A stretch of 64,000 bases of DNA from Sheuella amnicola (GTDB lineage Bacteria > Pseudomonadota > Gammaproteobacteria > Burkholderiales > Burkholderiaceae_B): NCBI RefSeq assembly GCF_010499255.1, contig NZ_JAAGRN010000003.1, positions 124,001 through 188,000 on the forward strand, in the 5' to 3' direction. The first letter of the stretch is position 1. The number at the start of each line of letters is the position of its first letter. Positions 8,349 to 15,830 of this stretch are shown piece after piece. The notes under the pieces are model-generated. The model saw only the letters and a program-made list of their open reading frames with translations. It made no database searches and was not told the origin of the DNA. A program made the position numbers and the translations under genes.

Positions 8349-9650
8349 TTACAGAGCCCGGCCAAACCCTTCGTGTCCAATTTCGTTTAGTAGGTCTTTT
8401 CGCTTTCGCAAATTTGCTCGATTCCAACGCACGATCAACAGCATCAGACATGCGACCGACAATCCGAAAAGAAAAATAATCGTGTTAATCGGCACATCCA
8501 GCCAAAGCATGAGTGCGTAAAGAAAAAGCATGAACAGTATATTGAGTTGTTCATTGAAGTTCTGGACCGCAATCGAATGTCCGGCCGAAAGAAGCAAATG
8601 TCCTCTGTGCTGAAGTAACGCATTCATCGGCACGACGAAATATCCGGACAAGCCACCCACAACCAATAGCAATAGATAAACAAGCCATTCGTCATAAACC
8701 AGCGGCATAAGTAAAACAACCAGACCCATTGCCACACCCATGGGTAAAACTTTCAATGATTTTTGTAAAGGCAACCTGGATGCGAGGGCCGCTCCCACGA
8801 CAGTACCTACTGCGGCAATTCCCATCAGTATCGAAGTTTGATCCAGTCTATAGCCAAGTTGCGAACGCCCCCACTCAATGACAATCAGTTGCAAAGTCGC
8901 ACCCGCCCCCCAAAACAAGGTGGTCACGGCTAGCGAGATCTGTCCTAGCTTATCCTTCCAGAGCACGCCAACATAATTCGAAAACATTTTGATCAGTACA
9001 ACAGGATTTCTCGGCTGTGCCGGGTATTGAATATGCGTATTTGGAATCAGTAGATTCAAAAATGCGGCTGCCAAATACACCCAGCCAATCACGAAAATCG
9101 CTGCTTCCGCGCCCGAATTGAATTTCATGCCAAAACTTGACTGTTCCAGCAACCATTGCGAAGCATACGGAGAAATCAGAAATCCTCCCAGTACAGTACC
9201 CATGATGATCGACACCACGGTCATGCCTTCAATCCAGCTATTTCCTTTAACGAGTTGGGAAGGCGGCAACATTTCGGTGATGATGCCGTATTTGGCTGGA
9301 GAGTATGCCGTTGCTCCCATCCCCACGATCGCGTACGCGATGCATACCAGAATAATTTGTCCGGTGGGCGATAAGCCAAATGCGTCATGACAGAACATCC
9401 ACACACAACCAATCATCTTGAACGCATTGGTCGTGAACATAACCCGTCCCTTGGGAAAAGAGTCTGCTATCGCGCCAACAAATGCCGCAAGCAATACATA
9501 CGAAGCGGCCACCCACCATTTAATCACCGGCGCCATCCAATCGGGACCGGACAGGTTCTGGATCAGCGCGATGGCTGCGATGAACAATGCATGGTCCGCG
9601 ACAGACGATAACGTCTGCGCTGCGATGACGGTATAAAAATGTCGATTCAC
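8349..9650 (-). CDS. lplT: Lysophospholipid transporter LplT (MFS), copy 1
   Basis: A 433-residue major-facilitator protein with about twelve membrane segments, closely similar along its length to the protein at 38098-39444 (shared blocks such as AAFVGAIADSFPKG, YSPAKYGIITEMLPP and GYFVVPMNALLQHRGH). LplT flips lysophospholipids inward across the inner membrane for re-acylation. GTG 9650 is the better start: AAAGG lies six bases before it and it forms a GTGA overlap with the psd stop. An earlier TTG at 9671 would add seven residues absent from the paralogue. The coupling to phosphatidylserine decarboxylase supports a role in phosphatidylethanolamine homeostasis. Confidence 0.9.
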   Translation of the reverse strand: MNRHFYTVIAAQTLSSVADHALFIAAIALIQNLSGPDWMAPVIKWWVAASYVLLAAFVGAIADSFPKGRVMFTTNAFKMIGCVWMFCHDAFGLSPTGQIILVCIAYAIVGMGATAYSPAKYGIITEMLPPSQLVKGNSWIEGMTVVSIIMGTVLGGFLISPYASQWLLEQSSFGMKFNSGAEAAIFVIGWVYLAAAFLNLLIPNTHIQYPAQPRNPVVLIKMFSNYVGVLWKDKLGQISLAVTTLFWGAGATLQLIVIEWGRSQLGYRLDQTSILMGIAAVGTVVGAALASRLPLQKSLKVLPMGVAMGLVVLLMPLVYDEWLVYLLLLVVGGLSGYFVVPMNALLQHRGHLLLSAGHSIAVQNFNEQLNILFMLFLYALMLWLDVPINTIIFLFGLSVACLMLLIVRWNRANLRKRKDLLNEIGHEGFGRAL

Positions 9651-10540
9651 AATGAACCTTTTGATGAGCAATGTGGCAAATACATCAATGGCGTTCCCAT
9701 CTTGATTCTGACTCCCGGGGCGATATGCTCGGCAAGATCGAATCCGGCCGGGGCAAAGACAATAATGGTCGAGCCATGTTCGAACCAGCCAAGTTCATCG
9801 CCTTTTTCAAACGAGACATCGCATGAAAACCTTGTCTGACCCTTGTATCGCGGATGGAAGAGCATATTTAGGCCATGAAGACGAATACTGGCGACCAGAA
9901 TGGCTGCAACGGGCACCAAAGCGATGGGATAACCTTTGTCTCCAATTTTGAGCGACAACAAAGCGCGCTCATTTTTGCAAAACAACTGTTCGACTCTCTT
10001 TAAAGCAATAGGATTCACGTTCCATGTATCGCCCGACATGTAATCAACCTGCTTCATCACTCCTTGATACGGAGCATGAAAACGGTGATACATCGACGAA
10101 GTCAGTCTTAAGGTCACATAGGTGCCATCCTTCCATATGGACGTGTCAGCATTGTGACCAAACAAATCAGTTACCTTGTAAGGGAAGCCTTTGGCCTGAA
10201 ACACCTGATCATTGACAATCTTTCCGCAGGCTCCAACAATCGCATCGCAAGGGCTCGTCAGGATGTCCGCAGACATGTCCACGGGACGCGCTCCGGCATG
10301 AAGCTCGCGAATAAAACAATCATGCAGACTATCGAAGTGTTGTTTCTTCGCCTCTGATAAATCCAGATCGGTAAAAAGCTTCCAAATCCGAATCGATAAA
10401 TCTCGTACCCATCCGACGCGGATTTTGCTGAACCACCCCATGAAATGGGTCACTGTCAGTCTTGGGATACGGTTTGTCACCAAAAAATTCAAATCCTCGT
10501 TCGCGAAGAAATTTCTTAACTCTCTTCTGAAATTCATCAT
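9647..10540 (-). CDS. psd: Phosphatidylserine decarboxylase proenzyme
   Basis: A 297-residue proenzyme that makes phosphatidylethanolamine from phosphatidylserine at the inner membrane. The autocleavage site is HGST (residues 255-258; the family usually has LGST or a near variant), in GWFEHGSTIIVF. Cleavage before Ser257 would give the pyruvoyl alpha chain of about 41 residues. Other family blocks are the acidic CDAIVGACG segment and the histidine-containing YHRFHAPYQG segment near residue 160. It starts at ATG 10540, with AGGA seven bases upstream. lplT overlaps its end (GTGA), and it is divergent from the aminotransferase with 47 bases between starts. Confidence 0.93.
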   Translation of the reverse strand: MMNFRRELRNFFANEDLNFLVTNRIPRLTVTHFMGWFSKIRVGWVRDLSIRIWKLFTDLDLSEAKKQHFDSLHDCFIRELHAGARPVDMSADILTSPCDAIVGACGKIVNDQVFQAKGFPYKVTDLFGHNADTSIWKDGTYVTLRLTSSMYHRFHAPYQGVMKQVDYMSGDTWNVNPIALKRVEQLFCKNERALLSLKIGDKGYPIALVPVAAILVASIRLHGLNMLFHPRYKGQTRFSCDVSFEKGDELGWFEHGSTIIVFAPAGFDLAEHIAPGVRIKMGTPLMYLPHCSSKGSL

Positions 10541-10541
10541 T

Positions 10542-10559
10542 CCGTCATCCTATTTTCAT
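10542..10559 (+). promoter_or_regulatory. Weak Pho-box-like direct repeat between psd and the aminotransferase gene
   Basis: CCGTCAT, four bases, TTTTCAT gives two heptamers at an 11-base period that match the CTGTCAT Pho-box unit at 6/7 and 5/7 positions. It lies in the 47-base gap between the divergent psd and aminotransferase genes. It overlaps the psd ribosome-binding region, and no good -10 follows on the plus strand, so it may be chance. Confidence 0.25.
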
Positions 10560-10587
10560 AAAAATGCAGTTTTCAAGGTAGGTGCAT

Positions 10588-12252
10588 ATGACTGAACTAA
10601 TGATCAAAAGCGTCCAATACATAGTCCTAGTAATCGCTGCTGCTTGGTTGATGGGGAAAGCCCTCCAAAGGCTTCAGCTGTCGCTGGCCAAGAGTCCGTC
10701 CCTGGGGGGCCATTTGCGCTGGGCCAAACGCATCGCGGGCTGGATACAGGGATATGCGTACGACCCCAAAAGATGGTTTCATATCGACGGCGCGGACGAG
10801 CAGATTCAACAGATGCGTCGTCAAGCGCTTGCGAGACTTGGAGAAGATTTGCGCGTACGTAGCGAAGTCACGCTGAGATACAGCAATGTAGCCAAACCCA
10901 TGCTGCCCGACTTGCAATTCATTAGCAATTACAGAGTGCCGTTTCAATTTCGCGAAGTACTGCAACAACACATTGCTCTTGGAAGTTTCTGGAAAAGCAG
11001 TGATGGAGTTTGGTTGACCGATCCTGATGGAAATCGCTACATAGACGTCACCGGATCCTATGGGGTCAATGTCTTCGGTCAAGATTTCTATAAAGACTGC
11101 ATCGCCCAAGGTGGCGAGTTGGTTCAAGACCTCGGTCCTGTTCTCGGCTCTTATCATCCATGTGTTTTGGATAACCTTGAGCGACTGCAAAAAATTTCCG
11201 GTAAAGAGCAATTCACGTTTCACATGTCCGGAACCGAAGCGGTCATGCAAGCGGTACGCGTTGCGCGATACACCACCGGCAAAAAGAAAATCGTACGCTT
11301 TACTTCGGCATATCACGGCTGGTGGGACGATGTTCAACCGGGTCCGGGCAACCCGATGCCACCTTCCAGGCATACCCTCACCTTGCGTGAAATGCATGCA
11401 AACACTTTGCGGGTTTTGCGCAACCGCAAGGATATTGCCTGTGTACTGGTCAACCCCATTCAAGCGATGCATCCGAATCGGGTGGCTCCAACCGACTCGA
11501 CCCTTGTGACGGGCGGTCGTCGGACAAACTACGATAGGCAAGCCTATACATCCTGGCTGAAAGAATTGCGCCAAGTCTGTACCGAAAAAGGGATTCTGCT
11601 CATCATGGACGAGATTTTTTTGGGCTTCAGGCTTGCACCACATGGTGCCCAACAATTTTTTGATGTCAAAGCCGACTTGATCACTTACGGTAAAACCATT
11701 GCCGGTGGACTGCCTATCGGCGTAGTGTGCGGCAATGCCGATGTCATGACACGATTTCACAACGACCGGCCTGCCGATATATGTTTCGCACGCGGAACGT
11801 TCAAGGAGCACCCTTATGTTATGGGCGCAATGAATGCATTTTTGCGAAGCATCGAATCCAAAGAAATCAAAACTTTGTACAGCGATCTGGATGCGACCTG
11901 GTCGATGCGCATGCATAAATTGAATCAACTGTTCAAGACTGAAGGATTGCCTTTGCATGTCGATGGACTCTCGACCGTCTGGGCCGTCAGTTTCGACGTG
12001 CCAAGCTGCTACAACTGGATGCTTCAGTTTTATCTGAGACTCGAAGGGATTGCCCTGAGCTGGGTAGGGACAGGACGAATGATTTTCAGCCTGAGCTTTA
12101 CTGATGAGGACTTTGAGCAATTTTGCCAACGCTTTATTCGAGCCGCCCATCAAATGGCGACAGACGGTTGGTGGTGGACACCGGAGGGACAGACAAACAA
12201 ACGCATCCGGCAGCGTATCTTGATGGAGATGCTCAAGCGGCGATTCCGTTAA
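10588..12252 (+). CDS. Membrane-anchored class III PLP-dependent aminotransferase, substrate unknown
   Basis: A 554-residue protein. ATG 10588 has AAGG nine bases upstream. Residues about 8-22 form one hydrophobic helix, followed by a basic region and an extension of roughly 100 residues before the aminotransferase fold. The fold resembles glutamate-1-semialdehyde aminotransferase and other class III enzymes: DPDGNRYIDVTGSYGVN (substrate entrance), MSGTEAVMQAVRVAR (cofactor phosphate region), LLIMDEIFLGFR (Asp binding the pyridine nitrogen) and YGKTIAGGLPIG with Lys369 as Schiff-base lysine. The N-terminal anchor and long linker make it unlike HemL. Neighbours in lipid metabolism on both sides suggest a lipid or acyl substrate, which is inference. 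Convergent with the gene at 12306. Confidence 0.85.
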   Translation: MTELMIKSVQYIVLVIAAAWLMGKALQRLQLSLAKSPSLGGHLRWAKRIAGWIQGYAYDPKRWFHIDGADEQIQQMRRQALARLGEDLRVRSEVTLRYSNVAKPMLPDLQFISNYRVPFQFREVLQQHIALGSFWKSSDGVWLTDPDGNRYIDVTGSYGVNVFGQDFYKDCIAQGGELVQDLGPVLGSYHPCVLDNLERLQKISGKEQFTFHMSGTEAVMQAVRVARYTTGKKKIVRFTSAYHGWWDDVQPGPGNPMPPSRHTLTLREMHANTLRVLRNRKDIACVLVNPIQAMHPNRVAPTDSTLVTGGRRTNYDRQAYTSWLKELRQVCTEKGILLIMDEIFLGFRLAPHGAQQFFDVKADLITYGKTIAGGLPIGVVCGNADVMTRFHNDRPADICFARGTFKEHPYVMGAMNAFLRSIESKEIKTLYSDLDATWSMRMHKLNQLFKTEGLPLHVDGLSTVWAVSFDVPSCYNWMLQFYLRLEGIALSWVGTGRMIFSLSFTDEDFEQFCQRFIRAAHQMATDGWWWTPEGQTNKRIRQRILMEMLKRRFR

Positions 12253-12292
12253 ACGCGGTTTCCTGCACACTATTCAGATATACCGCGTTTAA
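12249..12292. terminator. Inverted repeat between convergent genes, possible bidirectional terminator
   Basis: A perfect 11-base inverted repeat (TTAAACGCGGT at 12249-12259, ACCGCGTTTAA at 12282-12292) encloses 22 bases and starts on the aminotransferase stop codon. It lies between two convergent genes, where a shared terminator is expected. The long loop and lack of a T-run make it a non-classical one. Confidence 0.4.
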
Positions 12293-12305
12293 CTCGCTCA
12301 ATATG

Positions 12306-12914
12306 TCAATGGGGTTGAACGTGGTCCATCGGATCGATCAATTGGCCTTTCATCAGATAGACCGGCGAACGGTAATACATCTTGATGTCATGAAACGGAT
12401 CGGTCAGAATTTTTAATGCCCACGCGACAGCGGCCTGTGCGTTTTGGATTATGCATAATTGGCCGACGCGAAACAGCAATCCCGCTACGCCAAGGAACAA
12501 CCAGCACATACCGACCATGCGCCAATAGGTATCCTCATAAGCCTGCGGAACGGCCCAGGTCATATACTGCGGCCAAAAATATACGACAACAGGAATGAGC
12601 GCCCAGATCGCAATCAAAACTATTTTGCGATTCAAGTTGTAGCCCACCTTGATTTCCTCTTTATGCTCATGCGTTGCCTGATTCACGAAGTCGTAACCCT
12701 TTGGCTCAAAGAAGAAATGCCCCGACTGCCTTGCAGTCATGGCGACTAGCCAGGCGATCATCGAAGCCATCACGGGATTAATGAACAGCATCACATACGA
12801 CACCAGGAAAGACATTGCACTGAGCAAATGCAAACTTTGATTGATGCGGCTGTGATGGTAATAGCGATGATCATCCCATCGCTGAACCTGGAGAGTTTGG
12901 AATAATTCTTTCAT
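12306..12914 (-). CDS. Mpo1/DUF962-like integral membrane protein
   Basis: A 202-residue protein with about four or five hydrophobic segments. ATG 12914 is preferred because AAGGA is six bases upstream; ATG 12917 would be too close. The N-terminal part has YYHHSRINQSLHLL (H-x3-N-x3-H arrangement), and a second block MTARQSGHFFFEPKG (GH-x2-FE) follows after a helix. These recall the histidine motifs of the Mpo1/YGL010w-type (DUF962) 2-hydroxy fatty acid dioxygenase family, although the C-terminal half (a further membrane pair and a hydrophilic tail) is not typical. It points away from the glycosyltransferase-phosphoesterase pair and towards the aminotransferase. A lipid-related role fits the island, but the family assignment is tentative. 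Confidence 0.6.
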   Translation of the reverse strand: MKELFQTLQVQRWDDHRYYHHSRINQSLHLLSAMSFLVSYVMLFINPVMASMIAWLVAMTARQSGHFFFEPKGYDFVNQATHEHKEEIKVGYNLNRKIVLIAIWALIPVVVYFWPQYMTWAVPQAYEDTYWRMVGMCWLFLGVAGLLFRVGQLCIIQNAQAAVAWALKILTDPFHDIKMYYRSPVYLMKGQLIDPMDHVQPH

Positions 12915-12999
12915 CATGTTCCTTGAATATCAGTCTCGTCGATTGGCTTGAATGCCGGATACAACCAGCGAAATTATTTCAGACGGAACATTTTTAAAA

Positions 13000-13017
13000 A
13001 TGAATTTTTAGTGACAT
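13000..13017 (-). promoter_or_regulatory. Weak Pho-box-like repeat upstream of the Mpo1-like gene
   Basis: Read on the minus strand, ATGTCAC, four bases, AATTCAT forms a degenerate 11-base-period pair related to the CTGTCAT Pho unit, about 85 bases before the Mpo1-like start. The first heptamer is good and the second poor. The 268-base gap 12915-13182 holds this and the clearer plus-strand site; the rest is AT-rich with no gene. Confidence 0.2.
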
Positions 13018-13119
13018 TAAGATTTCAATCTTGTGAATGCATTCGAACAATCCAACGACTAGTGTTGTTCTGAGGTATCGCAACGCACCACTCGGATTTT
13101 GTTTCGTAATTTTTCCGGA

Positions 13120-13151
13120 CTGTCATTGAATCGTTACATTCGTCATATAGA
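13120..13151 (+). promoter_or_regulatory. Pho-box-like promoter of the agt-plcP pair
   Basis: CTGTCAT (13120-13126, exact consensus heptamer), TGAA, then TCGTTAC (13131-13137) forms an 11-base-period pair. Eight bases later comes TATAGA (13146-13151), a good -10 hexamer at about the spacing seen in PhoB-activated promoters, where the Pho box replaces the -35. Transcription would start near 13158, about 25 bases before ATG 13183. The second heptamer matches only 3/7, so PhoB control is likely but not certain. Confidence 0.5.
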
Positions 13152-13182
13152 GTGGTCACACGTTATTGACGAGCGAGCCACA

Positions 13183-14409
13183 ATGACTGACTTTGCATCC
13201 ATACAGGTTGATCAGCTTTATCCAGACACGCCTAGCTTACGGATCGCACTCGTCACCGAAACATATCCCCCCGATATAAACGGTGTGGCCAATACTATCC
13301 ACAAGGTCGTTGAAGGCTTGCGCAAGCGCGGACATGAAGTCATGCTTGTCAGGCCGCGCCAGCAAGGCGATGCAATGTCTGCGGATCAATTCGCCATGGA
13401 TGAATTGCTGGTCAGGGGTGCGGCTATCCCCATGTACAAGCAATTAAAAATGGGTCTGCCTGCACAAGGTGCATTAAAAAAGTTATGGACAAATCGACGT
13501 CCTGATATCGTGCATATCGCAACAGAAGGCCCATTAGGGTGGTCGGCTTCACGTATTGCACGCAAGCTCAAGATCCCTACAAGCTCGGACTTTCGAACCA
13601 ACTTCCATGCTTACAGTCAGTTCTATGGATTTGGCTGGCTCAAAGGCGCCATCGTTGCCTATCTTCGCAAATTCCATAACGCAACGCATTGCACAATGGT
13701 TCCGAGCGCACCTCTGTTGTCGGAACTATCACGCGTTGGATTCGAACGATTATTGATTGTTCCGCGAGGCGTCGATACGACTCACTTTACTCCCGAAAAG
13801 CGCTCCGATGAATTACGTCGCCAGTGGGGGGCGGATACAAATACTCAAATCCTCCTGTCCGTAGGGCGACTCGCCTCAGAGAAAAACCTCGATACTGTTG
13901 TGCGGGCCTATCAAGCCATGAAATCGCGAAACTTGTCGGTCAAACTCGTTTTTGTTGGAGACGGTCCGCTCAGATCTCATCTGGAAGCGATCTGCCCATC
14001 TGCGATTTTCTCAGGCATGCGCACTGGTCATGATCTTGCTGCGCATTATGCAAGTGCGGATCTATTTGTGTTTCCGAGCATGACGGAAACTTTCGGCAAC
14101 GTCACGATTGAAGCAATGGCCAGTGGCCTAGCCGTCATTGCCTATGACCATGCCGCAGCTGGTCAACTGATTCTTCATGAACAAAATGGAATGCTCATTG
14201 CTCCACACGAAGAACAGGAATTATTCAGTGCAATCGGCAAGCTGATCGAAAACAAAACCTTGCGCGAATCCATTCGCTCAAACAGTCGCCAAACATCAAT
14301 CGAGCATGATTGGAACTCCGTTATCGCGCGAACTGAAGGAATATTTCGCTCGCTGATCAAAGATCAATCCACCTGCTCGCGCACAAATCTCATACACCAA
14401 ACCATTTAG
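13183..14409 (+). CDS. GT4 glycosyltransferase, Agt-like, predicted to glycosylate diacylglycerol
   Basis: A 408-residue retaining glycosyltransferase of the GT4/GT-B type. It opens with LRIALVTETYPPDINGVANT, the usual N-terminal domain start. The C-terminal nucleotide-sugar site has SVGRLASEKNLD and the E-x7-E motif (E302, E310, in ETFGNVTIEAMASG). ATG 13183 is chosen over an in-frame TTG at 13099, which would put the coding region across the Pho-box-like promoter. The stop directly abuts the phosphoesterase start. The pairing with a PlcP-like phosphoesterase is the arrangement known from rhizobia and marine bacteria, where Agt adds glucose, galactose or glucuronate to diacylglycerol. The sugar donor cannot be told. 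An alternative annotation is a GDP-mannose-dependent mannosyltransferase. Confidence 0.8.
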   Translation: MTDFASIQVDQLYPDTPSLRIALVTETYPPDINGVANTIHKVVEGLRKRGHEVMLVRPRQQGDAMSADQFAMDELLVRGAAIPMYKQLKMGLPAQGALKKLWTNRRPDIVHIATEGPLGWSASRIARKLKIPTSSDFRTNFHAYSQFYGFGWLKGAIVAYLRKFHNATHCTMVPSAPLLSELSRVGFERLLIVPRGVDTTHFTPEKRSDELRRQWGADTNTQILLSVGRLASEKNLDTVVRAYQAMKSRNLSVKLVFVGDGPLRSHLEAICPSAIFSGMRTGHDLAAHYASADLFVFPSMTETFGNVTIEAMASGLAVIAYDHAAAGQLILHEQNGMLIAPHEEQELFSAIGKLIENKTLRESIRSNSRQTSIEHDWNSVIARTEGIFRSLIKDQSTCSRTNLIHQTI

Positions 14410-15225
14410 ATGAACGCTACCGCGATCGATATACCCGCCCAAGTTCAGCATCGCTATCGGGCCATCTGGATATCTGATATCCATCTGGGCACCCCAGGCT
14501 GTAAAGCGGAATATTTGCTTGATTTCTTGAAATGGAATGATGCAGATAAACTTTATCTCGTTGGAGACATTATCGATGGCTGGCAACTAAAAAAGGGATG
14601 GTACTGGAAACAAAGCCATAACGATGTCGTGCAAAAGATACTACGCAAAGCACGCAAAGGATGCGCTGTCACCTACATTGCAGGTAATCACGATGAAGTC
14701 GTGCGTCAATTTTTGGGGATGGCGTTTGGCGACATCAAAATTGTTGATGAAGCAACGCATGAACTTTTGGATGGGCGAGTGTTATGGATCACGCATGGAG
14801 ACCTATTTGACGGAATCATTCAACATGCGAAATGGCTAGCTTATCTGGGCGACAGCCTCTATACGGCCGTTCTCAAAATCAATAATTGCTTTAACCACTT
14901 TCGCCACAAGCTGGGCTTGTCATACTGGTCACTATCGCAATATCTGAAACATAAAGTGAAAAACGCCGTTTCCTTCATCAATCAATTCGAGGTCATTTTG
15001 ACATCGGAAGCAAAGCGGCGAGGATACGATGGGGTCTTGTGCGGACATATACACAAGCCTGAAATCAGGGATATCGATGGCATTTTGTACTGCAACGATG
15101 GGGATTGGGTGGAAAGCTTGTCCGCAATCGTAGAGACCGATCAGGGCGAACTTAAGATTATTCACTGGCCATATCGAACACATCAAACAGTCAGTGTCGG
15201 GCACAAACCCGCTTCACTGACTTGA
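14410..15225 (+). CDS. plcP: Calcineurin-like metallophosphoesterase, PlcP-like phospholipase C
   Basis: A 271-residue metal-dependent phosphoesterase. All metal-site motifs are present: SDIHLG (D23, H25), GDIIDGW (D53), GNHDE (N93, H94), THGDLFD and CGHIHKP. The family is often labelled UDP-2,3-diacylglucosamine diphosphatase (LpxH-like). The segments WYWKQSHNDVVQKILRKARK and LGLSYWSLSQYLKHKVKNAV and the partner glycosyltransferase match the pattern I recall for PlcP of Sinorhizobium and marine bacteria, which removes phospholipid head groups to give diacylglycerol during phosphate starvation. It starts immediately after the glycosyltransferase stop, so translation is coupled. LpxH activity cannot be excluded by sequence alone. 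Confidence 0.8.
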   Translation: MNATAIDIPAQVQHRYRAIWISDIHLGTPGCKAEYLLDFLKWNDADKLYLVGDIIDGWQLKKGWYWKQSHNDVVQKILRKARKGCAVTYIAGNHDEVVRQFLGMAFGDIKIVDEATHELLDGRVLWITHGDLFDGIIQHAKWLAYLGDSLYTAVLKINNCFNHFRHKLGLSYWSLSQYLKHKVKNAVSFINQFEVILTSEAKRRGYDGVLCGHIHKPEIRDIDGILYCNDGDWVESLSAIVETDQGELKIIHWPYRTHQTVSVGHKPASLT

Positions 15226-15256
15226 ACCTCATTGGTTGCAAACAGCAGAGTAATAC

Positions 15257-15790
15257 TTACAACTGCGAATCTTGTTCAACCGAGGCCTTGTCCAAGGCGA
15301 TACGCCGGACTCCGACCAGACGCTTCGAATAATAAGCTGAGTCGATACTGTCTATGCTCACATTCTTGCCCTTTGTCGGGGCATGAATAAACTGGCGGTT
15401 GCCGATATAAATACCAACATGGGAAAGCTGCGCAAACGTGTTGAAGAACACGATATCGCCTGGCTTAACCCGATCAATCGCAACCTGCTCCAACTGCTTG
15501 AACATGTCTCGCGGCATTCTTGGGAGGGTTTTATCGAGTTGTTTGAAAACATAGGTCACCAGACCGCTGCAATCAAAGCCGCTTTGAGCTGAGGTGCCAC
15601 CCCAGCGATACGGAATACCGAGCAATTTCTTCGCAATCGAGACGCTAGGATGAGCCGATTCGGTAGATTTACTCTCACGCGCTGCTTGTTGCGCCACAAG
15701 TCGATCGATCAGAACATCAAGTTCAGACGCATGAACGGCAGAGGATCCCAGCAAAAGAACAATAGAAATCAAAAAACGAAAATTCAGCAT
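15257..15790 (-). CDS. NlpC/P60 family cell-wall endopeptidase
   Basis: A 177-residue exported protein with a signal peptide (about residues 1-22, ending SAVHAS) and an NlpC/P60 (C40) domain. The catalytic residues are Cys74 in GFDCSGLVTYVF, His124 in LSHVGIYIG and His136 in FIHAP. The preceding GIPYRWGGTS block is typical. Such enzymes cut peptide stems of peptidoglycan in the periplasm. The gene is convergent with plcP (31-base gap with no clear terminator). The unknown exported protein gene lies 40 bases upstream on the same strand, so the two may be co-transcribed. Confidence 0.9.
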   Translation of the reverse strand: MLNFRFLISIVLLLGSSAVHASELDVLIDRLVAQQAARESKSTESAHPSVSIAKKLLGIPYRWGGTSAQSGFDCSGLVTYVFKQLDKTLPRMPRDMFKQLEQVAIDRVKPGDIVFFNTFAQLSHVGIYIGNRQFIHAPTKGKNVSIDSIDSAYYSKRLVGVRRIALDKASVEQDSQL

Positions 15791-15830
15791 TCAATAATTA
15801 AACTTTATTTAACTTTTGGGATTATAGCGA

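Noticed and set aside
10627-12270. A 547-codon open frame on the minus strand opposite the aminotransferase gene
   Set aside because: It is a shadow. The plus-strand protein has clear class III aminotransferase motifs, and the antisense product shows low complexity and no domain.
14410-15225. Annotation of the phosphoesterase simply as LpxH
   Set aside because: LpxH-like motifs are shared by the whole family, and the coupling to a GT4 gene and the characteristic central segments favour PlcP. LpxH remains possible and is noted in the entry.
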